Shown here one piece after another: positions 56,069-64,000 of a DNA stretch of 64,000 bases. Numbering within the stretch: position 1 is the first letter of the stretch; the number at the start of each line of letters is the position of its first letter. A model generated the notes under the pieces. It made no database searches and was not told the DNA's origin. It saw only the letters and a program-made list of their open reading frames with translations. The DNA lies in assembly GCA_033558025.1 (NCBI GenBank), contig JAUCEF010000008.1, positions 372,001 to 436,000 on the forward strand, read 5' to 3'. The position numbers were made by a program, and so were the translations under genes. Source of the DNA: Phytophthora sp. 'mugwort'. Taxonomy: Eukaryota; Oomycota; Peronosporomycetes; Peronosporales; Peronosporaceae.

Positions 56069-58600
56069 ATGAATACGAATGGAGGTAGTAATAAGCCACT
56101 GAGCCCAGTAATCAGCTACGACAATGGCAGACGCTGATGGCTCGAGGTCCATTGGCGCTGCACGAACATGTGGCCTCCCGCTTGGAGACGTCACTGGGCA
56201 AAGCTCTTCCTCAAATGGAGGTACGATTCAAGGACGTGTCCATCTCGGCCGACATCGTGGTTAAGGACGCAAGTGACCTGGAGGTGCAGTTGCCCACACT
56301 CCCGAACGAGATGATGACGGCGATCCATGGCCTGGTCGCCAAGAAACACACAGTGACAAAGCACATCTTGAGAGGCGTAAGTGGCGTGCTCAAGCCAGGC
56401 ACCATCACGCTTGTCCTGGGACAGCCTGGGTCGGGCAAGTCGACGTTGATGAAACTGCTGAGTGGACGTTTCCCCAAAGGACAAGAACGTCTCGATCGAG
56501 GGTGAGGTGACGTACAATGGCACGTCGTCTGAAGAGCTGCACAAACGACTGCCGCAGCTCGTGTCGTACGTGGCTCAACGCGACAAACACTACCCCGAAC
56601 TGACGGTGAAGGAGACGCTGGAGTTTGCGCACGCTGCGAGTGGTGGAGAGTTACCCGAACGTGATGCGAGCCACTTGGTGAATGGAACTCCTGACGAGAA
56701 CGCGGAAGCGCTGAAGGCTGCGAGGTCGTTGGTCAAACACTACCCAGACGTTGTGCTCCAGCAGCTTGGACTGGACAACTGCCAGAACACCATCGTAGGC
56801 GACGCGATGCTTCGTGGTGTGTCTGGTGGAGAGCGTAAGCGCGTGACCACAGGTGAGATGGCGTTCGGCAACAAGTACGTCATGATGATGGACGAGATCA
56901 GCACGGGCCTCGACAGCGCGGCGACCTTCGACATCATCACGACACAGCGCAGTCTGGCCAAGAAGTTTCACAAGACGGTGGTGATCTCGCTCTTGCAACC
57001 GTCGCCCGAGGTGTTCGCTCTGTTCGATGAAGTGATGATTCTGAACGCTGGACACCTCATGTACCATGGCCGTTGCCAGGAAGTTCTGGAATACTTCGAG
57101 AATCTTGGGTTCAAGTGTCCTCCATCTCGTGATGTGGCTGACTTTTTACTGGATCTCGGCACCAACAAGCAGTACCAATACGAAGTGAAACCTCTACACA
57201 GTGGAGTTACCCCTCGTACTCCACGCGAATTTGCCGACGCGTTTGAAGGTTCGTCTATCTACAGTCAAACTCTCACAACGCTGCGAGCTTCTGTGACCCC
57301 CACTCTGGTTGAAGATATGAAGATACATATGATGGAACAGCCGGAATTCTCTCAGAACTTCTGGGCCAGCACCTCGCTGCTTATGAAACGCCAACTTACC
57401 ATCACAAAGCGAGATACAACAGCTCTCTTTGGACGATTGGCCATGAACACCATCATTGCGCTGCTCTGCTCAACCGTGTACTATCAATTCGATATTACCG
57501 ATGCTCAAGTGGTCATGGGCATCATCTTTGAGTCTGTACTCAACTTATCCATCGGCCAGGCTGCCCAGGTCCCGACAGTCATGGCGGCGCGTCAAGTGTT
57601 CTACAAACAGCGAGGAGCTAATTTCTTTCGCACGGCGTCCTACGTCTTGTCGAATTTTGTCAACCAGGCGCCCCCGATCATCCTCGAGTCGGTGGTTTTC
57701 GGCGCAATTGTCTACTGGATGTGTGGCTTCGTGAGCAGTTTGTCAAGTTTTCTCATCTTCCTCGTGGTTTTAATCTTGACAAACCTCACGCTCGCGGCTT
57801 TCTTCTTCTTTTTGGCTTCTGCTTCTCCGAATCTCAACGTGGCAAGTCCCATTTCCAGTGTAGCCATCCTGTACGTCTGTGTATTTGCGGGTTACACGAT
57901 CACGAAGAACCAGATCCCAGGTTACCTCATTTGGCTCTATTGGGCAAATCCGATTGCGTGGAGTATTCGAGCATTGGCAGTCAGTCAATACAGCCATTCA
58001 CGCTTTGACACTTGTGTGTACAATGGCGTTGACTACTGTACTAGGTACGGCATGAAGATGGGGGAATACTCGCTGAGTACGTACGAGGTTCCATCGGAGA
58101 AGTTCTGGCTTTGGTACGGGATGGTCTTTATGGCTGTCACGTATGTGCTTTTCTTGCTCCTGTCATGCTTTGCTCTTGAGTACCACCGCTTTGAACGTCC
58201 GGAGAATGTCGTACTGGACACTGAGACCAGTATTAAGACCACGGACGACTACACAAGCACCAGTACGCCGCGAGGAGCTCAGAAACGACAGGAATCAGCG
58301 ATCTTGGTTGACCACGCAAGAGGAAATTTAGTTCCGGTTACGGTAGCGTTCAAGGATTTGTGGTACACCGTTCCAGACCCGATCAACCCCAAGGAGACCA
58401 TCGACTTGCTCAAAGGTATCACTGGATATGCACTACCAGGCACCATTACAGCCCTCATGGGGTCTTCAGGAGCAGGCAAGACAACACTCATGGACGTGAT
58501 CGCTGGACGAAAGACCGGCGGCAAGATTCGGGGACAGATTCTGCTGAATGGTCATCCGGCCACCGATCTGGCTATTCGTCGCTCGACGGGGTACTGCGAG
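56069..58600 (+). pseudogene. PDR-type ABCG transporter, frameshifted and cut off by E2
   Basis: PDR transporters export drugs and toxins at the plasma membrane. The first nucleotide-binding domain has Walker A GQPGSGKST (near 56420), signature VSGGERKRVT and Walker B MMMDEIST. The first membrane domain follows (about 57370-58180, six hydrophobic segments) and then the second Walker A GSSGAGKTTLMD (near 58465). Homology ends at RRSTGYCE (58600), where the E2 end begins, so most of the second half is missing from this side. Two earlier one-base frameshifts are visible: near 56127 (just before MARGP) and near 56481 (in RFPK). The gene is dead apart from the insertion. Confidence 0.88.
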
Positions 58601-58640
58601 AGTAGTAATAGCCAGCACATTACACCGGCAGTTTTTTTTC
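58601..58640 (+). repeat. Terminal repeat of E2
   Basis: AGTAGT, 10 bases, then ACATTACACCGGCAG and a T run. E1's left end has AGTAGT at the same 16-bp distance from the same motif, so AGTAGT may be the true element terminus. Confidence 0.65.
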
Positions 58641-58704
58641 TTAGCTTTATTTAACAAGGAGAATAGGGCTAACCGTTTCTAATGCAATGCTACGACTTTG
58701 ACGA

Positions 58705-58885
58705 CACAACCTCTCGACCACCTTAGGACGAGAGAAAGCGCCACCACTTCAGAAGTAGTTTTAAATGGTCTCGTCTCCTTAGAAGCGACAGCCGGTGGTT
58801 TCAACGAGGACAACCTCTCGACCACCTGAGAGTGATAGGAGCAGGCAACACTTCAGATATAGTTTCACAACCTCCTTGAGACTCA
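58705..58885. repeat. Subterminal repeats of E2
   Basis: Copies of ACAACCTCTCGACCACCT at about 58711-58728 and 58810-58829, and a shorter CACAACCTCCTTGAGAC near 58868. The unit matches that at the right end of E1. Confidence 0.7.
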
Positions 58886-58974
58886 AGAAGACTCGGATAG
58901 ATTTTGAAAACCAAATTCAGATTGATCCTGAAGGATAAACTACTAAGTATATAGGCAAGGTTTTAATATTAACA

Positions 58975-59333
58975 ATGTGCAACTTTATTATGAAAACTGG
59001 TGAGCTGTGTCCAAAATCGAAATCGAAGGAAAGGTGCTGGATCCACCCGATAAGTAAATTCCCTGTAGCAGTATCGGATATTGATAAAGCAGAGAAAATG
59101 ATGGATATTATTTTTACTCGGCTCGACTCCATCATAGCGTTTCATGTCCATGTGGTAAGTCTATGAAGCGTTGGAATTGCGCGCATCATTGTACTTACCC
59201 AAAGCATAAAGCTTGGGTTTTGACCATGCCAACTTCGGAGAACGGGCATTTATGGAGCATAAAACCACTTGATGTAAATGCTAACATCTTGGTGAATGAT
59301 GAGCGAACTAAAGGATTTACTTCAATGCAATGA
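58975..59333 (+). pseudogene. Small zinc-finger-like Polinton protein, one frameshift
   Basis: Follows a TATATAGG box at 58948-58955. The N-terminal frame has a cysteine/histidine pattern (MCNF..KTGELCPKS...RCWIHP). After a shift near 59140, a second frame gives SCPCGKSMKRWNCAHHCTYPKHK and runs to a TGA at 59331. It has no counterpart in E1, which goes straight from the ExoX-C-like gene to the subterminal repeats. Function unknown. Confidence 0.45.
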
Positions 59334-59397
59334 ATCCAGTCATACTTTTTTTTCTTTCAAGTTTCATATGGGTTATTGGAGAAAAAAAGTCATTGTC

Positions 59398-59709
59398 TTA
59401 CATCAGCTCATCAATAGCAGCACATAGCTTCGGCGCCTTTTCAGTTGCGAATTTGGATGCACGCAACCACTGTAGATATTGTTCATCAATAGCAAATACT
59501 TGCTTTACTGACTTGCCCTTGTACTTCCCGAAATTTAGAAGGTACGATCCATCATCGGATCCATTTGCAAACTTGCTCACAAGAAAATTGGCAATTTCCT
59601 CATCTAAATTTGGTTGATTACGAAGCCAGCGACAGTAGTTAGGATCCTTTTCATACACCCTCTGGATAGAGCAGTCTTTGTACTTCCCGAACGTAATAGT
59701 TGTGTCCAT
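59398..59709 (-). CDS. Tandem ExoX-C-like domain protein, 103 aa
   Basis: Intact counterpart of the E1 gene at 27340. The start at 59709 (MDTTITFGKYKD) is chosen because a CTATAG box lies about 8-13 bases upstream and E1 starts at the same residue. Two FGKYK...YxxWL modules (residues about 6-30 and 57-82) make up most of the protein. The domain normally sits at the C terminus of ExoX-type exonucleases. Here it stands alone in duplicate. Confidence 0.65.
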   Translation of the reverse strand: MDTTITFGKYKDCSIQRVYEKDPNYCRWLRNQPNLDEEIANFLVSKFANGSDDGSYLLNFGKYKGKSVKQVFAIDEQYLQWLRASKFATEKAPKLCAAIDELM

Positions 59710-59755
59710 GATATCTCTATAGATAGCTAGCATACTTTATCAAAATATTAATTAT

Positions 59756-61474
59756 TTAAGCCGTGGTGAAATCGAGTACCTCACCCGTTAGACGATCGTA
59801 GGAGAGCTCTTGCTCACTCACAACCAATACGAGCATGTTCGTACCCTGGCAACCAGCATTAACACCTTGGACCTGAATCGCCTGAGGTACATCACGCTCC
59901 GTTAGGCGGCTAACGTCAGCAATCAGAACGCGGTTAGTTAGCGACCAGGTCTGATAGTCAAGAAGACCATTCACCAGCTCAGGAGTCAGATCACCATTAA
60001 TCGAAGCGATCTTAGCGATTTCATTAGTGAAGTGGTGGAAGTCATAGTCGTGGCTGATGTCAAACGTCTGCTGGGAACCAATACGAACGTTAAAGTTGCG
60101 AATGCTCGAACCAGGGTGAAGAGTCCAAGGAGCCGAATCAAACGGGCTCTGGAACTCTTGTACAGCAGCGGAAGCAAAACTACCAGTCTGTTCAGCAAAA
60201 GGAAGGAGAATAACGTACTTAGCATTCTTAACAGAAGCCGATAGCTGAAGATCAAATGCAGCATTAAGCTGAGTCGATTGCTTACCAGTACCAGCGCGCT
60301 GGTAGAGCCACTGAGCATAGCAATCATTGTATCGAACCTTCTTTACGGGCTTGGAGATAATAGCCTGAGGGTTCTCAAGATGCACGAATGGTACGTACAG
60401 ACGAGAAGTAGTGAATGGCATGTAAGTACCATCAATAGTAGGTTCAAGAGCATTAACAACAGCACCCCAGGAAATACTGAATGGAGCAGAAGCAGCAAGA
60501 ACACCCGCCATAGGATTACCGGTGGAAGAAGCCGCAACCATCACAGGACAGACATTACCACTCGCGAGAGTACTACTAGTTAGCGACGTACCCTTCGTAG
60601 CATCTACAGAGACACTAGAAGTACCCTGATTGACGCGGAAACGGAGACGGATTTGAGGATTAGCCATGAGGTCGAGTTCCTTAAAGATGGGGTGTAGATC
60701 GGTTAGCTTAACCTTTAGCATGTAGTTCCACGTTCCAATGATAACGTTAGCAGTAGCAGCACCAGCTACGAAAGCACCACGAGCCGTTTGGTTAGCAATT
60801 GTGGTAGAAGCAGCAGCCCCACCTACTGAAGGCCACGCCGTAGAGAAGTCAGAGCCAGCATTAGGAGGGTTCGACAGCAGGCGCTTTACGAGACCATCGT
60901 TGGGGATAGAGGCACCACCGGAAGGACCGGTGGTAGCAAACGAAGATGAGAATGCAGTAGTGTTAGTGTATCCATCTCCAGTAGTCGAACTGGTGGCAGA
61001 GCTGTACAGAGCAGACTGAGCGGCATCAGGGAATAGGAAGGACTCCGCTCCATGCTTTTCAACGTACTGAGGACTATAGCTTGTCTGAGCACGGACATTG
61101 TTCCAAAACAGCTTGTAATCAGCCATCGAAACAATGGTCTTGCCATTGAGTTCCAGCGACATGCTATCGATAACATTCCAGTTGCCGCACTTTAGAGTAG
61201 CGCAGAAGCGATTGGCAGGCAGAGTCTGAGCGGTACCACCATTCTTCATCGATACCTTGTATGGGATCATGATGTAAGCATCGCGAACACAGGCAAATCC
61301 TTCAGAACCGTTAAGCTGAGCAGTGGCATCGATAGTAATGACACCATTCTGGTACGAACCCTGATTCAGGTCGATAACAAACGGGACACGCTTGCCTGAA
61401 GATACCTTGATCTCAGGATCGCTCTTGAGCGAGCTCTGGTACAAATATTGGTCGGATAATTGAGTTTCACTCAT
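59756..61474 (-). CDS. MCP: Polinton major capsid protein, 572 aa, intact
   Basis: A full-length frame starting MSETQLSDQYLYQSS. It is conserved with E1's decayed copy throughout and preceded by the same ATATAGATTCAACG leader. Length, Ser/Thr/Ala/Asn richness, the position beside the protease and minor capsid genes, and internal blocks such as PQIRLRFRVNQG and LYVPFVHLENPQAI fit the double-jelly-roll MCPs of Polintons and virophages, which assemble as hexon-like trimers. A fold prediction would settle this. The intact frame suggests E2 is younger than E1. Confidence 0.85.
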   Translation of the reverse strand: MSETQLSDQYLYQSSLKSDPEIKVSSGKRVPFVIDLNQGSYQNGVITIDATAQLNGSEGFACVRDAYIMIPYKVSMKNGGTAQTLPANRFCATLKCGNWNVIDSMSLELNGKTIVSMADYKLFWNNVRAQTSYSPQYVEKHGAESFLFPDAAQSALYSSATSSTTGDGYTNTTAFSSSFATTGPSGGASIPNDGLVKRLLSNPPNAGSDFSTAWPSVGGAAASTTIANQTARGAFVAGAATANVIIGTWNYMLKVKLTDLHPIFKELDLMANPQIRLRFRVNQGTSSVSVDATKGTSLTSSTLASGNVCPVMVAASSTGNPMAGVLAASAPFSISWGAVVNALEPTIDGTYMPFTTSRLYVPFVHLENPQAIISKPVKKVRYNDCYAQWLYQRAGTGKQSTQLNAAFDLQLSASVKNAKYVILLPFAEQTGSFASAAVQEFQSPFDSAPWTLHPGSSIRNFNVRIGSQQTFDISHDYDFHHFTNEIAKIASINGDLTPELVNGLLDYQTWSLTNRVLIADVSRLTERDVPQAIQVQGVNAGCQGTNMLVLVVSEQELSYDRLTGEVLDFTTA

Positions 61475-61482
61475 CGTTGAAT

Positions 61483-61488
61483 CTATAT
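61483..61488 (-). promoter_or_regulatory. Polinton ATATAG box of the E2 MCP
   Basis: ATATAG on the minus strand, 9 bases before the MCP ATG. The same leader (ATATAGATTCAACGATG) occurs before E1's MCP at 25561. Confidence 0.55.
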
Positions 61489-61522
61489 GGTTTCTAATAT
61501 ACTTTTCAGGAAATTAAATATT

Positions 61523-61885
61523 ATGAGCGACCTGGTCAAACCAATCACATCCGACCATGATCTGATCGAACTCGCGAAATAATTTGGAGTACATCTTGAT
61601 GATATCTATGAATCTAACGAAATAACGAAACCAATTTCGAAGAAAGGTTCATATCTGGTTTTACTTAGACCACCTAATCTCGATGTAGGACACTGGCAGG
61701 CTGTCCATAATGGTGAATTCTTCGATTCAATGGGAGAAGCAGCACCAACGAAGTATGGTATCGGGAAGTATAATCCCAAGCAATTCCAAGGTACGTATGG
61801 TGATTTTTGTGGAATATGGTGTATGCTCTGGCTATATTCCACGCAGCACAATAAGCCACAAGTATTTTCAAAAATGAAAGATTAA
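61523..61885 (+). pseudogene. Adenain-like cysteine protease of E2, one nonsense codon
   Basis: A continuous frame from MSDLVKPITSDHDL to MKD at 61885, broken only by TAA at 61580 (codon 20), where E1 has CAA. The active site is complete: VGHWQAV, FFDSMGE and FQGTYGDFCGIWC. It is the mirror of E1, which has an open frame but has lost the catalytic His. Divergent from the MCP with about 50 bp between starts. Confidence 0.75.
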
Positions 61886-61895
61886 ACTTGACTAT

Positions 61896-61902
61896 TATAT
61901 AG
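61896..61902 (+). promoter_or_regulatory. Polinton TATATAG box of the pX-like gene
   Basis: TATATAG 8 bases before the ATG at 61911. It overlaps the 3' end of the protease region. Confidence 0.5.
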
Positions 61903-61910
61903 AATTAATC

Positions 61911-62671
61911 ATGGCTTTCAAGGAGTTATCAGTTTCATCAACAATCCCCGAGGCGAAGCTCAAGCGAGCGTTCAAGACCGGTACATTATCGCTGTCTAAA
62001 GATGATCTAAGTGGAACCGGAGCTACACTACATCTACACCCTGAATCGTACGCTAAAGCGGTCAAAGCACACAAAGCAGGGAAAGGCACGCGTCTAACTA
62101 TCACAAAGAAGGAAATTGGCTATCCATTCAAGCATATGCAAGGAGGAGGCATGTATGGAGCGAGTATTTGGTCCAAGATATGGGGAGGCATTAAATCAGC
62201 TTTTAAGTTCGCTAAAAATTCGGGACTATTGTCTCGCGCAGCTGATCTCGCTGTTCCCGCTCTCGCTACATATGCTGGACAGCCATCAGCGGCTATTCCA
62301 GCAAGAGCAGCCATTCGTTCCATGACGGGTATTGGCGTTTATGACAGTGATTCTGATAAAGAGGGTGGTCGTCTAACTACGACTGACGTAAAGAAGGGGG
62401 CAAAGCGAGCTCTTTCGTACGCAAAGCGAAAGGGGGTTCTAAAAAAAAAAGTGATGCTGTAGATACGGGTGAAAAGTACCTTCTATCCAAGGCGACCAAA
62501 CCTGATCATAAAAACCTAATCAAGTCTATTCGCGGAGAAGTAAAGAGACGATATGGTGTCGGCGTCGCCAAGCCAAAGGGTAAGAAATTTGTAAAGGGGA
62601 GCCAAGAAGCTAAGGATCACATGGCTAAGGTTCGCGCAATGCGTAAGTCTGGTGGTTCATTCCGTTTGTGA
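61911..62671 (+). pseudogene. pX-like basic minor virion protein of E2, with a -1 frame change
   Basis: The first frame (183 codons) runs from MAFKELSVSSTIP through a basic region, a Gly/Met-rich patch, a hydrophobic helix (AADLAVPALATYAG) and a basic tail to a TAG at 62460. A -1 frame from the AAAGGGGG tract near 62434 continues with SDAVDTGEKYLLSKATK ... GSQEAKDHMAKV to a TGA at 62671, and this part is also conserved in E1. Either a shared old indel or a programmed frameshift joins them. The protein kind resembles adenovirus-type core or lytic peptides; this is inference. Confidence 0.55.
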
Positions 62672-62694
62672 GAAAAAAAGAAGCATTAGCTACC

Positions 62695-63563
62695 TTATTT
62701 TTTTGGTCTTAGCAACAGCATGATTGAAACTGAAGTATCACGGAAGATTACCTTCTTGTCGTTTTGGTTATAAATACTGATAGTAATCGTAGAGCGAGAA
62801 CCGTTGTGGCAGTTCATCCACGCATACTGACTCGGTTTATATGAGATTAGCTTACCAATTGCTGCATCACCTCTATCAAATGCACTGACAATATCACCGG
62901 ATGCAACGTACTCATTTTTGATCAGAACGCAACGTACGATGTATGAACTTGTGGGATGAATCTGAGGAATGATGTTAGAGAGCTGAGCACTGGCAACAAT
63001 CGCGGAGGCAGCAGGATAGGTACCTGCGGTTAGGCCAACTACCTTTCCAAACTCGGTATTATCGATAATAAGACGAGGAACGCGGGTGGTGGTAGGTAAT
63101 CCAGTACCTCCCGCTGAGTATAGACCAGTTGCAGGTCTTGTCCAAGTACCTCCGAGAGTTGGCAATGTTGTTGGAGTCGGAGAAAAATCGAGCTGACAAG
63201 CGTAATAAACACTGTTTTCGCTAAGCTTTAGGTAGATTACGTTGTTTCCACTTGGATCGATCAAATATGCTCCAGCATTAACAAGGGCTGTCTAAATGCT
63301 GCGATTAATATCATCGTAAGAATAAATACCATCCGGTAGAGTGATACTGATAGTAGAAGTAGTAGCCGCAGTCGGGACTTCAACCTTGAAGCTTGTGTTT
63401 TGGAACTGTATCGCATCGATATTATATTCCGAGTTGTACATGCTGATGCTTTGGACTGCGCATACTACATCACGAAAGTCGAATCAGGGAACGAGTATTT
63501 CCAAGTTGAGTTGTATCCATCTTGGATTAGGTTGGTACTGTCAAGTTTGAGAAAGCTCGCCAT
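62695..63563 (-). pseudogene. Minor (penton-like) capsid protein of E2
   Basis: Starts MASFLKLDSTNLIQDGYNS at 63563. A frame change occurs near 63483 and a TAG at 63294-63292 stands where E1 has CAG. From there the frame is open to LLLRPKK at 62695. Landmarks are VVCAVQSISMYNSEYNI, ITLPDGIYSYDDI and a conserved C-terminal half. In Polintons this gene encodes the pentameric vertex protein with a single jelly roll. Confidence 0.7.
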
Positions 63564-63610
63564 TTTAGTTGTATATGATGTTAAGCATTTTTCTGATTGA
63601 TTAATTGGAA

Positions 63611-64000
63611 TTACTCTTCCATCGCAATAGGCCTATCAAAGTTGTACCTGATTTGTCCCTTCACAGAGTCAATGAACAACATCTGTCCCTTTTGCTCAGT
63701 GGCTTTGTTGTAGTAATAGACAATCGATCGGTCATCAACTCCCTTGATATTGAAGTCCTTGACCACCATCTGTAAATCACGATTCGAATTAGCTTTTAGG
63801 ATCGCTACGTACTCTGAATTCAAGCGAATCATCTTATCAGTAGCAAAGTAGCTGTGGCTAAGGAATATGGTTGATATTTTGAAATGTCGGCCCCTGGTCA
63901 TATAATGTGAAAAGATATTCTTCTGAAGTAGCTTATCGTTGCTATAGTCATCTATGATGACAAGCTCAGGTTTGTTAGAACTCATAGGTGTATGACGTAC
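63611..64000 (-). CDS. Packaging ATPase of E2, C-terminal part, cut by the window edge
   Basis: The open frame enters from the window end (VRHTPMSSNKPELVIIDDYS...) and ends at 63611. It contains the Walker B region ELVIIDDY, STIFLSHSYFA and KDFNIKGVDD. It is closely similar to E1's ATPase and here unbroken. The Walker A lies outside the window. Confidence 0.8.
   Translation of the reverse strand, partial: VRHTPMSSNKPELVIIDDYSNDKLLQKNIFSHYMTRGRHFKISTIFLSHSYFATDKMIRLNSEYVAILKANSNRDLQMVVKDFNIKGVDDRSIVYYYNKATEQKGQMLFIDSVKGQIRYNFDRPIAMEE

Larger units (their letters stand above)
58601..64000. mobile_element. Polinton/Maverick element E2, right-hand part, continues past the window
   Basis: Inverted relative to E1 and inserted into the PDR transporter. 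It shows terminal motif, subterminal repeats, a zinc-finger ORF, tandem ExoX-C protein (minus), MCP (minus), protease (plus), pX-like (plus), minor capsid (minus) and ATPase (minus), the same order and relative strands as E1's right half. The MCP is intact, but the protease and minor capsid genes have nonsense changes. The replication genes lie outside the window. Confidence 0.88.

Overview
The window is nuclear DNA of a plant-pathogenic oomycete, most likely Peronosporales (Phytophthora or a close relative). The evidence is a Crinkler (CRN)-type effector gene with its HVLVVVP motif, a PDR/ABCG transporter, secreted GH17 glucanases, an oomycete-style ankyrin family, short GT-AG introns (61-100 bp) and oomycete initiator-like TCATTYY elements just upstream of several start codons. 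Host genes that look intact are a two-repeat Myb/SANT-like gene with one intron (5481-7107), an ankyrin-repeat gene (30856-32802, minus), a TPR/U-box gene (33545-35857, minus), a four-exon ATG5 (36029-37130, minus; the exons add up exactly to 298 codons plus stop) and two tail-to-tail GH17 genes (39779-40645 plus, 40869-41735 minus). Decayed host genes are a CobW-family GTPase, an ankyrin paralogue, two further GH17 copies and a PDR transporter.

Most of the window is mobile DNA, and the main content is two related Polinton/Maverick (polinton-like virus) insertions. Element E1 (about 8741-28018) sits inside an ankyrin gene: the gene's first codons lie at 8664-8740 and the rest resumes at about 28021. 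E1 encodes, with many lesions, a zinc-ribbon-like protein, a protein-primed family B DNA polymerase with an HNH-like module, a DDE integrase with a chromodomain, several small virion-type ORFs, a minus-strand fibre ending in an S74-type chaperone, an A32/FtsK-like packaging ATPase, a minor (penton-like) capsid protein, a basic pX-like protein, an adenain-like protease, the major capsid protein (MCP) and a tandem ExoX-C-like protein. Element E2 (58601 to beyond the window end) is inverted and sits inside the PDR transporter. It repeats the right-hand block in the same order and arrangement, with an intact 572-residue MCP. Both elements share a terminal motif and subterminal repeats, and a TATATAG-type motif precedes nearly every viral-type ORF.

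The most unusual feature is a CRN effector gene inside E1, between its left terminal repeat and its replication genes. It has a host-type initiator rather than the element's TATATAG motif, has lost its start codon and has a late frameshift, so it reads as a decayed host-gene cargo or a later insertion.

Other mobile DNA: a pogo/Tigger-like transposase remnant (574-1330), a complete but inactive Tc1/mariner element with 238-bp inverted repeats (37625-39253, TA duplication), a decayed Ty3/gypsy chromovirus (42859-48999, GCTAT duplication) whose right LTR carries a 110-bp palindromic expansion, an Ulp1-protease ORF remnant and a Crypton-like tyrosine recombinase remnant. The last two lie between the two collinear halves of a GH17 pseudogene.
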